64,000 bases of DNA. Origin: Streptomyces flavofungini (GTDB lineage Bacteria; Actinomycetota; Actinomycetes; Streptomycetales; Streptomycetaceae). The DNA lies in the NCBI RefSeq assembly GCF_014650815.1, contig NZ_BMVR01000015.1, forward strand, positions 170,942 to 234,941, given 5' to 3'. Both the position numbers and the translations under genes were made by a program. Positions 1-8,165 of the stretch are shown here, in pieces (position 1 is the first letter of the stretch; the number at the start of each line of letters is the position of its first letter). The notes under the pieces are model-generated. The model made no database searches and had not been told where the DNA came from. It saw only the letters and a program-made list of their open reading frames with translations.

Positions 1-956
1 GCGAGAGCGACGTGACGCCGTGGACCTGCGCGGGCAGCGTCGGCGCCCGCGCCCACGTCGGCCGCCCCGAGGACGCCGACGTGGACGTGCCCGTCGGCGA
101 CCACCTGGCCCTCGCCCTGACCGGCCGCGTGCTGCCCGCCGAGGACCGCCGCGTCCTCGCCGCGTTCGCCGCCCAGGCCGCCGTCGTCCTGGACCGCCAG
201 CGCCTGCAGACCGAGGCCGACCAGGCCCGCACCCTCGCCGAGGGCAACCGCATCCGCACCGCCCTGCTCGCCGCCGTCAGCCATGACCTGCGCACCCCGC
301 TCGCCGGCATCAAGGCCGCCGTGTCCTCGCTGCGCTCGGAGGACGTGGAGTGGTCCGAGGAGGACCAGGCCGAGCTCCTCGCGGGCATCGAGGCGGGCGC
401 CGACCGCCTCGACCACCTGGTGGGCAACCTTCTGGACATGTCACGGCTGCAGACCGGCACGGTCGCTCCGCTGATCCGCGAGATCGACCTCGACGAGGTG
501 GTCCCGATGGCCCTCGGCGGCGTCCCCGACGGCAGCGTCCTCCTGGACATTCCCGAGGACCTGCCGATGGTCGCCGTCGACAAGGGCCTCCTGGAGCGCG
601 CGGTCGCCAACATCGTGGAGAACGCCGTCAAGTACGCGCCCGAGGAGGCACCCGTGTTCGTCTCGGCCAGCGCGCTCGGCGACCGGGTGGAGCTGCGGGT
701 CGTCGACCGGGGACCCGGGGTCCCCGATGATGCCAAGGACCGCATCTTCGAGCCGTTCCAACGCTACGGTGACGCTCCACGCGGAAGCGGCGTCGGCCTC
801 GGCCTCGCGGTCGCCCGTGGCTTCGTGGAATCGATGGGGGGAACCCTCGACGCGGAGGACACTCCTGGTGGCGGCCTCACGATGGTGCTCACCCTGAAGG
901 CGGCGGCCGGACGACCGCCCGTCGTGCCCGACCTCTCCGCCCAGATGACCTCGTGA
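1..956 (+). CDS. kdpD: KdpD-type sensor histidine kinase, C-terminal part (5' end outside window)
   Basis: Membrane sensor kinase that phosphorylates KdpE to switch on the high-affinity K+-ATPase in response to K+ limitation or turgor. The frame is open from the left edge, so only the C-terminal ~317 residues are present; the N-terminal UspA-like and membrane parts lie upstream. Visible in order: the end of a GAF-like domain, the phospho-acceptor H-box AVSHDLRTPL (His codon at 282-284), an N-box NIVENAVKYAP, a G1 box DRGPGVPDD and a G2 box GSGVGLGLAVARGF, i.e. a complete HisKA-HATPase core. The TGA overlaps a possible GTG at 953, but the real kdpE start is further on at 1031. No kdpFABC genes are in the window, so the pair may be separated from its target. 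The family call is firm; assignment to KdpD rather than another kinase rests on the GAF-kinase pattern and the partner. Confidence 0.88.
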   Translation, partial: ESDVTPWTCAGSVGARAHVGRPEDADVDVPVGDHLALALTGRVLPAEDRRVLAAFAAQAAVVLDRQRLQTEADQARTLAEGNRIRTALLAAVSHDLRTPLAGIKAAVSSLRSEDVEWSEEDQAELLAGIEAGADRLDHLVGNLLDMSRLQTGTVAPLIREIDLDEVVPMALGGVPDGSVLLDIPEDLPMVAVDKGLLERAVANIVENAVKYAPEEAPVFVSASALGDRVELRVVDRGPGVPDDAKDRIFEPFQRYGDAPRGSGVGLGLAVARGFVESMGGTLDAEDTPGGGLTMVLTLKAAAGRPPVVPDLSAQMTS

Positions 957-1030
957 CCGCCACGGAACGTCCCGTACGTGGCACCGAAAGCCGCGGCAGC
1001 GGCGCTGACAAGCCCGAAAGGCAGGTAGGA

Positions 1031-1714
1031 ATGACCCGGGTGCTCGTGGTCGACGACGAGCCGCAGATCGTACGCGCCCTCGTGATCAATCTGAAGGCAC
1101 GCAAGTACGAGGTGGACGCGGCACCGGACGGCGCCACCGCCCTCCAGCTCGCCGCCGCCCGCCACCCCGACGTGATCGTGCTCGACCTCGGTCTGCCCGA
1201 CATGGACGGCGTGGAGGTGATCAAGGGGCTGCGCGGCTGGACGCGCGTGCCCATCCTGGTCCTCTCGGCCCGGCACAGCTCGGACGAGAAGGTCGAGGCC
1301 CTGGACGTCGGCGCCGACGACTACGTGACCAAGCCCTTCGGCATGGACGAACTCCTCGCCCGGCTGCGCGCCGCCGTCCGCCGCGCGGAGCCCACCGGGG
1401 CCGGTGAGGACGACGTGATGGTGGACACCGAGGACTTCACCGTCGACCTGGCCGCTAAGAAGGTCAACCGCAACGGCCGGGACGTACGCCTGACCCCCAC
1501 GGAGTGGCACCTCCTGGAGGTCCTGGTGCGCAACGCGGGCCGTCTCGTCAGCCAGAAGCAGCTCCTTCAGGAGGTGTGGGGTCCCTCGTACGGCACGGAG
1601 ACGAACTACCTGCGCGTCTACATGGCCCAGCTGCGCCGCAAGCTGGAGGCGGACCCGGCGCACCCCCGGCACTTCATCACGGAGCCCGGGATGGGATACC
1701 GGTTCGAGCGGTAG
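1031..1714 (+). CDS. kdpE: KdpE-type OmpR/PhoB-family response regulator
   Basis: Cytoplasmic transcription factor partnered with the kinase just upstream; family members activate the kdp K+-ATPase operon. The receiver domain starts TRVLVVDDEPQIVRAL, contains the acidic pair, the phospho-acceptor Asp in VIVLDLGLPDMDG, and the conserved Lys in DDYVTKPFG. The C-terminal winged helix has LTPTEWHLLEVLVRNAGRLVS and the usual ending GYRFER. I chose ATG 1031 over the longer GTG at 953: AGGTAGGA sits just upstream of 1031, and the extra 26 residues do not look like receiver sequence. The protein is 227 residues, normal for the family. Spacing to kdpD is short, so the two are probably co-transcribed. 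Confidence 0.9.
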   Translation: MTRVLVVDDEPQIVRALVINLKARKYEVDAAPDGATALQLAAARHPDVIVLDLGLPDMDGVEVIKGLRGWTRVPILVLSARHSSDEKVEALDVGADDYVTKPFGMDELLARLRAAVRRAEPTGAGEDDVMVDTEDFTVDLAAKKVNRNGRDVRLTPTEWHLLEVLVRNAGRLVSQKQLLQEVWGPSYGTETNYLRVYMAQLRRKLEADPAHPRHFITEPGMGYRFER

Positions 1715-1812
1715 CTCGATGGCGGAGCAGGCGGGGGGAGCGGTGGCGGGGCCACGCCGACCGAGGCTTGAGGTCCGCTCCGAGCGGGCATCAGCACAGG
1801 TGAGCGCACCCA

Positions 1813-1843
1813 TTGCGGGGGCGCGGGTGACCACCGGTACGCT
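1813..1843 (+). promoter_or_regulatory. Probable promoter giving a leaderless transcript
   Basis: TACGCT at 1838-1843 ends 6 nt before the ATG at 1850, with TTGCGG at 1813-1818 about 19 nt upstream. There is no convincing ribosome-binding site, so transcription probably starts at or next to the ATG. This is inferred from spacing only. Confidence 0.4.
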
Positions 1844-1849
1844 TCGGGT

Positions 1850-2260
1850 ATGAGTGCTGTTCCTGGTTCTGCCCCTGGATCCGGCAAGCCGGCAGGCCGC
1901 TTCCGGCGCATGCTCGACCGGCTGTCGTCCTCCCAGGAGGACCTGGAGTCGCAGGAGCTGCGCGAGGACGCCGAGACGGCCGGTTGTACCCGCATCGGTG
2001 ACTGCCACGACCGCCAGATAGTCACCGTTACTGGTACGTTGCGCACGGTCACCCTGCGGCCCCGCGCCGGTGTCCCCGCCCTGGAGGCGGAGCTGTTCGA
2101 CGGCTCCGCCGCGCTCGACGTGGTGTGGCTGGGCCGGCGCTCCATCGTGGGGATCGAGCCGGGGCGCCGCCTGATCGCGTCCGGCCGGATCTCCATAGAC
2201 CGCGGCCGCAGAGTGCTCTTCAACCCCAAGTACGAACTCAGACCGCTCGGACGGGAGTAA
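1850..2260 (+). CDS. OB-fold nucleic-acid-binding domain protein
   Basis: A 136-residue cytoplasmic protein. The N-terminal ~45 residues are low-complexity and charged (LSSSQEDLESQELRED). From about residue 55 there is a single OB-fold of the tRNA-anticodon/RecG-wedge type: IVTVTGTLRTVTLRP, then ALEAELFDGSAALDVVWLGRR, then PGRRLIASGRISI, ending in RVLFNPKYEL. The family is conserved in actinobacteria next to a DUF3159 membrane protein and the ceoBC genes, as here; its role is unknown. The next gene starts 3 nt after this stop, so the two are co-transcribed. The start is supported by a -10-like hexamer 6 nt upstream, consistent with leaderless translation. Confidence 0.85.
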   Translation: MSAVPGSAPGSGKPAGRFRRMLDRLSSSQEDLESQELREDAETAGCTRIGDCHDRQIVTVTGTLRTVTLRPRAGVPALEAELFDGSAALDVVWLGRRSIVGIEPGRRLIASGRISIDRGRRVLFNPKYELRPLGRE

Positions 2261-2263
2261 CCG

Positions 2264-3028
2264 GTGACGTCAGTCGACAAGCCGACCGACCAGGCCGTGG
2301 GCGACCGCCCGCAGGACGCGGCCGCCGCGCAGGCGGCCCAGGACGCCGAGACCAGGGCGCTGACCCAGGCCGCGCTGTTCGACGCCTTCGGCGGCATCCG
2401 GGGCACGGTCGAGACGATGGTGCCGGGCTTGCTGTTCGTGCTCATCTACACGATCAACAAGGACCTGCACCTGTCGGCCATCGCCGCCCTGGCCGTGGCG
2501 CTGATCCTGGTCGTGGTCCGCCTCGTCCGGCGCGACACCGTCAAGCACGCCTTCAGCGGCGTCTTCGGCGTCGCCTTCGGCGTGGCCTTCGCCATGTTCA
2601 CGGGCAACGCCAAGGACTTCTATCTGCCCGGCATGATCTACGGCACCGGCCTCGGCGCGGCCTTCTTCCTCTCCGCGCTCGTCGGCTATCCGCTGCTCGG
2701 GCTGCTGCTCGGCCCGGTCTTCCGCGAGAACCTGTCCTGGCGCACCCGTAACCCCGGCCGCAAGAAGGCCTACACGAAGGCGTCGCTGGCCTGGGGCCTG
2801 ATCTTCCTCGCCAAGTACGCCATCCTCTTCCCGCTGTACTGGTGGGCCGACACCGAGCAGCTCGGCTGGGTCCTGATCGCCCTCAAGCTGCCCCCGATGG
2901 TCCTCGCCGTGTACTTCACCTGGGTGTTCCTGGCGAAGGCGCCGCCGCCGATCGATGTGTTCGCGGAGATGGAGGCGGCGGAGAAAGCCGAGAAGGCGGC
3001 CGCTGAGCAGCGGCAGCGCCAGGGTTAG
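2264..3028 (+). CDS. DUF3159 family integral membrane protein
   Basis: A 254-residue polytopic membrane protein. The start is GTG 2264, 3 nt after the upstream stop. A charged N-terminal ~45 residues (TDQAVGDRPQDAAAAQAAQD) is followed by the typical DUF3159 opening LFDAFGGIRGTVETMVPG and five or six hydrophobic segments, for example LLFVLIYTI, AIAALAVALILVVVRLVRR and FSGVFGVAFGVAFAMFTGNA. The C-terminus is a charged helix rich in Ala, Glu and Lys. The function is unknown; conserved proximity to the OB-fold gene and TrkA-type regulators hints at ion homeostasis, but that is inference. A very strong hairpin downstream separates it from the converging ceo operon. Confidence 0.85.
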   Translation: MTSVDKPTDQAVGDRPQDAAAAQAAQDAETRALTQAALFDAFGGIRGTVETMVPGLLFVLIYTINKDLHLSAIAALAVALILVVVRLVRRDTVKHAFSGVFGVAFGVAFAMFTGNAKDFYLPGMIYGTGLGAAFFLSALVGYPLLGLLLGPVFRENLSWRTRNPGRKKAYTKASLAWGLIFLAKYAILFPLYWWADTEQLGWVLIALKLPPMVLAVYFTWVFLAKAPPPIDVFAEMEAAEKAEKAAAEQRQRQG

Positions 3029-3095
3029 CCCTGTCCCGCGTGCGCGTCCCGTGCGGGTGGGACAGTCCGCCGCCGATCGCGCTGCGCGCTCGTTC

Positions 3096-3235
3096 TCAAA
3101 CGCCGGACGGGCTGGATACGTGCGGGGGCGGGCTCAGAGGCACCCAGCGGGGCGAGGCGTTTCGGGCCAGAGGGTGCCGGGCTCCTGGTGGCCCCGAGGG
3201 AAGGCTGGGCGGGAGATAGCCCGTCCGGCGCTTGA
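3096..3235. repeat. Streptomyces-type intergenic inverted repeat
   Basis: TCAAACGCCGGACGGGCT at 3096-3113 faces its near-complement AGCCCGTCCGGCGCTTGA at 3218-3235, one mismatch in 18. Motifs of this kind are very common between Streptomyces genes. The arms enclose about 100 bp with no gene. It probably acts as a transcription-end or RNA-stability element, or is a small non-autonomous repeat. Confidence 0.6.
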
Positions 3236-3268
3236 GGACGAGGCCCGCCAGGGCCGATACGGCGGTCA

Positions 3269-3314
3269 CGCAGGTGGGGGGCGCCCGGAAAGATCCGGGC
3301 GCCCCCCACCTGCG
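3269..3314. terminator. Bidirectional hairpin terminator with perfect 21-bp stem
   Basis: Positions 3269-3289 are exactly complementary to 3294-3314, leaving a 4-nt loop (aaga). No T-tract follows, as is usual in Streptomyces. It lies between the converging DUF3159 gene (ends 3028) and ceoC (ends 3328) and can serve both. Confidence 0.8.
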
Positions 3315-3327
3315 TAGAGCCCAGGGG

Positions 3328-3996
3328 CTAGCCGGCGCGGCGAGCCGACAGCAGGTCCTCCAGCTGCTCCTCCCGCGCCTGCGCGGCCACGAAGAGGAGC
3401 TCGTCACCCGCTTCGAGCGAGTCGTCCGGCGTCGGCGCGAGAACGCGCGTACCGCGGATGATGGTGACGAGGGACGTGTCCTCGGGCCACTGGACGTCAC
3501 CGACGCGGGTGCCCGCGAGGGTGGACTCCGGCGGCAGCGTCAGCTCGACGAGGTTCGCGTCGCCGTGGCTGAAGCGCAGCAGCCGTACCAGGTCGCCGAC
3601 GCTGACGGCCTCCTCGACGAGCGCGGACATCAGCCGCGGCGTGGACACCGCGACGTCGACGCCCCAGGACTCGTTGAAGAGCCACTCGTTCTTGGGGTTG
3701 TTGACGCGCGCGACGACCCGCGGCACGCCGTACTCGGTCTTGGCGAGCAGCGAGACGACGAGGTTGACCTTGTCGTCGCCGGTCGCGGCGATGACGACGT
3801 TGCAGCGCTGCAGCGCGGCCTCGTCCAGCGAGGTGATCTCGCAGGCGTCGGCGAGCAGCCACTCGGCCTGCGGGACGCGCTCGACGGAGATGGCCGTCGG
3901 CGCCTTGTCGACGAGCAGCACCTCGTGCCCGTTCTCCAGGAGCTCACCGGCGATGGAACGGCCCACCGCGCCCGCTCCGGCAATGGCGACCCTCAT
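3328..3996 (-). CDS. ceoC: TrkA-family potassium channel regulator (CeoC-like)
   Basis: A 222-residue peripheral cytoplasmic subunit that gates K+ transport. The N-terminal RCK/TrkA-N Rossmann domain opens with VAIAGAGAVGRSIAGELL (GxGxxG) and the acidic ribose ligand in VLLVDK, followed by VVIAATGDDKVNLVVSLLAK. The C-terminal half has the TrkA-C features LVELTLPPES and GDELLFVAA. It is too short to contain a channel, so it must act with a separate membrane protein, as CeoB/CeoC do. The start ATG at 3996 overlaps the stop of the upstream gene by one base, meaning translational coupling. The ceoC label follows gene order relative to mycobacteria (second gene of the pair). Confidence 0.88.
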   Translation of the reverse strand: MRVAIAGAGAVGRSIAGELLENGHEVLLVDKAPTAISVERVPQAEWLLADACEITSLDEAALQRCNVVIAATGDDKVNLVVSLLAKTEYGVPRVVARVNNPKNEWLFNESWGVDVAVSTPRLMSALVEEAVSVGDLVRLLRFSHGDANLVELTLPPESTLAGTRVGDVQWPEDTSLVTIIRGTRVLAPTPDDSLEAGDELLFVAAQAREEQLEDLLSARRAG

Positions 3997-4664
3997 CAGT
4001 GACCGCCTTCCTCGGGGCCTTCGGCGAACGCGGCCTCGACCTTCTCGACCTCGTCGGTGCGCATCATCACGTGCACCAGATCGCCTTCCTGGAGCACCGT
4101 CTGCGACGTCGGCAGGACCGCCTCGCCGAGCCGGGTGAGGAACGCGACGCGCACGCCGGTCTCCTCCTGCAGCTGGCTGATCTTGTGCCCGATCCAGGCG
4201 GCGGACGCGTGCACCTCGGCGAGCTGTACGCCGCCGGTGGGGTCGCGCCACAGCGGCTCCGCGCCGGACGGAAGGAGGCGGCGCAGCATCTGGTCGGCGG
4301 TCCAGCGGACCGTGGCGACCGTGGGGATGCCGAGACGCTGGTAGACCTCGGCGCGGCGCGGGTCGTAGATACGGGCCGCGACGTTCTCGATGCCGAACAT
4401 CTCGCGGGCCACGCGGGCGGCGATGATGTTCGAGTTGTCGCCGCTGGAGACGGCGGCGAAGGCACCGGCGTCCTCGATGCCGGCCTCGCGCAGGGTGTCC
4501 TGGTCGAAGCCGACGCCGGTCACACGGCGGCCGCCGAAGCCGGAGCCCAGACGGCGGAATGCGGTGGGGTCCTGGTCGACGACGGCGACCGTGTGCCCCT
4601 GCTGTTCCAGGGTCTGCGCGAGAGCGGAACCGACTCTCCCGCAGCCCATGATGACGATGTGCAC
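3996..4664 (-). CDS. ceoB: TrkA-family potassium channel regulator (CeoB-like)
   Basis: First gene of the coupled pair, 222 residues. It starts IVIMGCGRVGSALAQTLEQQGH with the GxGxxG nucleotide-binding loop and the acidic residue in VAVVDQDP; the middle has FAAVSSGDNSNIIAARVAREMF, and the C-terminal part has WIGHKISQLQEETGVRVAFLTR and EGDLVHVMMR typical of TrkA-C. It probably forms a hetero-oligomeric gating ring with CeoC. The 1-bp overlap with ceoC, the shared length and the shared architecture indicate an ancient duplication. About 200 bp upstream, running to the next minus-strand gene, hold no gene. Confidence 0.88.
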   Translation of the reverse strand: MHIVIMGCGRVGSALAQTLEQQGHTVAVVDQDPTAFRRLGSGFGGRRVTGVGFDQDTLREAGIEDAGAFAAVSSGDNSNIIAARVAREMFGIENVAARIYDPRRAEVYQRLGIPTVATVRWTADQMLRRLLPSGAEPLWRDPTGGVQLAEVHASAAWIGHKISQLQEETGVRVAFLTRLGEAVLPTSQTVLQEGDLVHVMMRTDEVEKVEAAFAEGPEEGGH

Positions 4665-4866
4665 GTCGTTACCCCGCGCTCCTCATGGCCCTCGTGACCT
4701 GCGTAAATGCCCTACTCATGACTCTCGCCCTCGAATGTTCCCCGTGCTTGCTCGAGTCCACGTTAACGGCTTCTTCACCCGGGTCGGATGCCGCGGGACG
4801 GTCCGGGGCCGCGGGCGGGCCCGGAGCAGGGCCGTGGGCCCGCTCAGGACGAGGCCGCGGGCGCGC

Positions 4867-5106
4867 TCACTCGACGGCGCGCAGCATGCTCTCCATGGCC
4901 TGGACCCGGACGTTCAGCTCGGTGAGCTGGGTCCGTATGGCTTCCTGCTGGGCCGCGACCGAGTCCAGCGACTTGCGGTAGCCCTCCATCGCCTGCGCGT
5001 ACTCGACGTCGCGTTCGCGGCTGCGCTGCGTCTGGAACTTGGCCACGATCACGATTGCGCCGGCAAGGATCAGGAAGAAGGCGATCGGGATGATCGCGTC
5101 GCTCAT
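4867..5106 (-). CDS. Small single-span membrane protein with coiled-coil tail
   Basis: A 79-residue protein with one N-terminal transmembrane helix (IPIAFFLILAGAIVIVAKF) followed by a charged region and a probable coiled coil (QQEAIRTQLTELNVRVQAMESML). No known domain is visible. Its ATG overlaps the stop of the upstream winged-helix gene by 4 bp, so it is translationally coupled to it. A coiled-coil tail suggests oligomerisation or interaction with a partner at the membrane. The function is unknown; the regulator-membrane protein arrangement recurs in Streptomyces, from memory. Confidence 0.75.
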   Translation of the reverse strand: MSDAIIPIAFFLILAGAIVIVAKFQTQRSRERDVEYAQAMEGYRKSLDSVAAQQEAIRTQLTELNVRVQAMESMLRAVE

Positions 5107-5468
5107 TGGGGCGTCCCCTTTGGTGAGTGCTTTCCGGCTTCGCCCGTCCCGTCCGGCGGGGCGTCCGCCCCGCCGAGGCGGGCAGCCGCGAGAATCGTAT
5201 CCACGTTCAACTGCACGTCAAAGGGTGCGAGTTCGAAGTACTTCAGGGCCTTGCCGTCGTCGGACAGCTCCAGCCTGCCGATCACGAGACCGGCTTTCTC
5301 CAGGCGTTCCAGATGCATGTACAGGAGCGGCCGGGAGACGCCGAGGCGGCGGGCGAGTTCGCTGACGTACAAGGGTCCGCCGGCGAGCTCCGTGATGATC
5401 CGGATGCGCTGGGCGTGGCCCACGGCCGCCAGAAAGGCCAGCAGCTCCTCGCTGTTCATGGCCTGCAT
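5103..5468 (-). CDS. ArsR-like winged-helix transcriptional regulator
   Basis: A 121-residue DNA-binding protein. The helix-turn-helix is clear: QRIRIITELAGGPLYVSELARRLGVSRPLLYMHLERLEKAGLV, followed by the beta-wing and a short C-terminal dimerisation helix. The frame is open much further upstream, but I place the start at ATG 5468 (MQAMNSEELLAFL), which has GAAGG at the right spacing; ATG 5459 is possible. No metal-binding cysteines of the classical ArsR type are present, so the ligand is unknown. It is divergent from the MMPL transporter gene, and an inverted repeat in the shared intergenic region suggests it regulates that gene and itself. Confidence 0.8.
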   Translation of the reverse strand: MQAMNSEELLAFLAAVGHAQRIRIITELAGGPLYVSELARRLGVSRPLLYMHLERLEKAGLVIGRLELSDDGKALKYFELAPFDVQLNVDTILAAARLGGADAPPDGTGEAGKHSPKGTPQ

Positions 5469-5632
5469 GGCCCGCCTTCGCGCCGTCCCGATACCCGTCG
5501 GCCAAGGCTTACGCATGGCTTGAACCACTGTCAAACCCTCCGTCGATCGGACTCTTCCGTTCCTGCGTGCCTGCTCACGCGTGCCGACTCGCTCCGGTGC
5601 GTGCGAGGTGGCCTGCCCGCTCTCGCTCGATC

Positions 5633-5666
5633 CTGACAGTTGACGTCTTCGACCTTCACCTGTCAG
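5633..5666. promoter_or_regulatory. Inverted repeat operator candidate between regulator and MMPL gene
   Basis: CTGACAG at 5633-5639 and CTGTCAG at 5660-5666 are perfect inverted 7-mers separated by 20 bp. A -35-like TTGACG at 5640-5645 lies between them. The placement, 35-70 bp before the transporter start and divergent from the winged-helix gene, fits an operator for that regulator. Confidence 0.45.
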
Positions 5667-5700
5667 TCTCAACTTACACATGAAGGACGGGAGAGTCGCT

Positions 5701-7989
5701 ATGGCAGCGAGGGGGCCGGACATGAGGCGCGGCACAAGGCGGTCGATGACGGTGCGGGTGGCGCGCTGGAGCGCGCTGCACCCGTGGCGGGCGATCGTCG
5801 GCTGGTTCGTGTTCGTGGTGCTGTGCCTGGCGGCGGGCATCACGGCCGGGATGAACCAGGCGACATCGGCGGACTTCCGCGTCGGCGAGGCCGGACGTGC
5901 GGAGGGACTGGCGGCGCGGGGCGACCTCCAGATCAAACCGCTGGAGCAGATCCTGATCAGCGCCCGGCCGGGCCGGCGCCTCGAAGGCCGCACCGCCGAG
6001 GCGGCCGACGCGGCCGTCCGGGACGTCACCCGGCGCATGAAGGCCCTGCCCGAGGTCGACGAGGTCGCCGCGCCGGTCCGCTCGAAGGACGGCCGGGTGC
6101 TGCGGGTGCCCGTCACCCTGAAGGGACCGGAGCAGGAGGGCAAGAAGAACGTCGTCCCGCTCCAGGCCGAGACCGAGAAGGTGAAGAAGGCCCACCCGGA
6201 CGTCGTGGTGGAGGAGACCGGCGCCGCGTCCGTCAGCAAGGGCGTCAACGACCAGCGCGGCAAGGACCTCGCGTTCTCCGAGACGATCACGCTGCCCGTC
6301 ACGCTGATCACGCTGGCCCTGGTGTTCGGCTCGGTCCTGATGGTCGGCGTACCGCTGCTGCTCGCCATCACCTCGATCATGGCGACCATGGGCCTGGCGA
6401 TGCTCGCCTCGCACCTGCTGCCCGACACCGGCGTCGGGATGAACATGATCCTGCTCATCGGCATGGCCGTCGGCGTCGACTACACGCTCTTCTACCTCAA
6501 GCGCGAACGCGAGGAACGGGCCCGCGCGGGCGGCAGGCTCTCCGCGGAGGCGCTGGTCGAGGCCGCCGCCGCGACCGCGGGCCGGGCCATCGTGATCTCC
6601 GGGCTCGCCGTGATCGTCTCCACCGCCGCGCTCTACCTGGCCGGTGACGTCATCTTCGACTCCCTGGCCACCGGCACCATCCTGGTCGTCGCCGTCGCCG
6701 TGGTCAGCTCCGTGACCGTGCTGCCCGCCATGCTCGTCAAGCTCGGCAGCCGCGCCGAGCGCCGCGCGGACAAGCGCCGCGCCGCGGGCAAGCCCGTGAA
6801 GTCCGACGCCGACAAGAAGCCGGGCCGCGTCTGGAACGCCCTGCTCACCCCCGCCCGCAAGCGCCCCGCGCTCACCCTGTGCCTGGCCGTCCTCGTCCTG
6901 CTCGGCCTCGCGGCGCCCGCCGTGACCATGAAGCTCAAGGACCCGGCCCGGGACAGCTTCTCCCGCGAGATCCCCGCCATGCAGGGCTACGACCGGCTGC
7001 TCCACGCCTTCCCCGACCTGCGCATCCGCTACCAGGTCGTGGTCGCCGCCGAGCCCGGCCGGGCCGGTCAGGTCAAGGACGCCCTGCGCGACCTCGACCG
7101 CAGGGCCGCGGCCGACCCGCTCCTCGCCCGCCACGACCGCCCCGTCATCAAGACCTCCGCCGACGGCCGCGTCAGCACCCTGGACCTCGGCGCCCGCCAC
7201 GCCACGTACTCCGACGAGGCCGCCGAGGCCCTCGACCACATCCGCGACGACTACCTACCCGCGACCGTCGGCAAGCTCGACGGCGTCGAGAGCGGCGTCA
7301 GCGGTGACGTGCCGCGCGGCGTGGACTATGTGGACCACCAGAACCAGAAGCTGCCGCTGGTCCTCGGACTGCTGCTCCTGATGACGTTCGCGATGACGGT
7401 GTACGCGTTCCGGTCCGTCGTCCTCGGACTGCTCGGCGTCGGCCTCAACCTGCTGTCCGCCGCGTCCGCGCTGGGGCTGCTCGTGCTCGTCTTCCAGGGG
7501 GAGTGGGCCGAGGACCTGCTGTCCTTCGTCTCCCTGCACGGCATCTCCTCGCGCGTGCCGCTGTTCCTCTTCGTGATCCTCTTCGGGCTCTCGATGGACT
7601 ACCAGGTGTTCGTGGTCAGCCGGATCCGCGAGGCCGCCCTGAACGGCGTGCCCACCCGGCAGGCCGTGATCGACGGGATCGCGGCGTCCGCCAAGGTCGT
7701 CACCAGCGCGGCCATCGTCATGGTCACCGTCTTCGCCAGCTTCGTGATGCTGCACATCCTGGAGATGAAGCAGATGGGCTTCGTCCTCGCGGTGGCCGTC
7801 CTGCTCGACGCGTTCGTGATCCGCGTCATGATCCTGCCGGCGGCGCTGCTGCTGCTCGGCCGGGCGACGTGGTGGCCGTCGAAGGCGGTGGCGAAGGCCG
7901 AGGAGCGGATCACTCGCGGGTACGCGGCTCCGCTGGACGAGAGCGCGGAACCGCAGGTGGCGGGGGCGGGAACGGCCCCCGGGAGGTGA
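5701..7989 (+). CDS. MMPL/RND-family transporter
   Basis: An integral membrane transporter of about 760 residues; family members export lipids, siderophores or drugs using the proton gradient. It has the two-fold RND layout: one N-terminal membrane span, a ~150-residue extracytoplasmic domain, a helical bundle with the relay motif GMAVGVDYTLFYLKREREER, then a second repeat with a further extracytoplasmic domain and FGLSMDYQVFVVSRIREA. The paired GxxxDY motifs are the proton-relay signature. I chose ATG 5701 because GGGAG precedes it at good spacing; 5680, 5722 and 5746 are alternatives. A GC-rich hairpin follows the stop. The substrate cannot be told from the sequence. Confidence 0.88.
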   Translation: MAARGPDMRRGTRRSMTVRVARWSALHPWRAIVGWFVFVVLCLAAGITAGMNQATSADFRVGEAGRAEGLAARGDLQIKPLEQILISARPGRRLEGRTAEAADAAVRDVTRRMKALPEVDEVAAPVRSKDGRVLRVPVTLKGPEQEGKKNVVPLQAETEKVKKAHPDVVVEETGAASVSKGVNDQRGKDLAFSETITLPVTLITLALVFGSVLMVGVPLLLAITSIMATMGLAMLASHLLPDTGVGMNMILLIGMAVGVDYTLFYLKREREERARAGGRLSAEALVEAAAATAGRAIVISGLAVIVSTAALYLAGDVIFDSLATGTILVVAVAVVSSVTVLPAMLVKLGSRAERRADKRRAAGKPVKSDADKKPGRVWNALLTPARKRPALTLCLAVLVLLGLAAPAVTMKLKDPARDSFSREIPAMQGYDRLLHAFPDLRIRYQVVVAAEPGRAGQVKDALRDLDRRAAADPLLARHDRPVIKTSADGRVSTLDLGARHATYSDEAAEALDHIRDDYLPATVGKLDGVESGVSGDVPRGVDYVDHQNQKLPLVLGLLLLMTFAMTVYAFRSVVLGLLGVGLNLLSAASALGLLVLVFQGEWAEDLLSFVSLHGISSRVPLFLFVILFGLSMDYQVFVVSRIREAALNGVPTRQAVIDGIAASAKVVTSAAIVMVTVFASFVMLHILEMKQMGFVLAVAVLLDAFVIRVMILPAALLLLGRATWWPSKAVAKAEERITRGYAAPLDESAEPQVAGAGTAPGR

Positions 7990-7993
7990 GCGG

Positions 7994-8016
7994 GCGCGCG
8001 GCGAGCGGCCGCGCGC
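7994..8016 (+). terminator. GC-rich hairpin terminator after MMPL gene
   Basis: GCGCGCGGC (7994-8002) pairs perfectly with GCCGCGCGC (8008-8016) across a 5-nt loop, 5 bp after the transporter stop. No U-tract follows. Confidence 0.65.
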
Positions 8017-8152
8017 GATGAGCGGGTGGGTCGGGCGGTGCCAGCACACCGGCCTACCCATCCGCCCGTCGCTTGAACATTTCTTTAATCTTCTGGCAAG
8101 CAGCTCTTGACAGGTCCGGGGTACTGGGTGGGCGACAGGCTGACGCAGCGCT

Positions 8153-8158
8153 TACGAT
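8153..8158 (+). promoter_or_regulatory. -10 box, probable leaderless promoter of the APC permease
   Basis: TACGAT at 8153-8158 lies 7 nt before the GTG at 8166. There is no ribosome-binding site, which fits a leaderless mRNA. A TTGACA at 8108-8113 is too far upstream (about 39 nt) to be its -35 box and may belong to another start. Confidence 0.45.
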
Positions 8159-8165
8159 CCTCTGC

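Noticed and set aside
5469..6464. N-terminal extension of the winged-helix regulator
   Set aside because: It runs antisense through the MMPL gene; ATG 5468 has a ribosome-binding site and starts the conserved domain.
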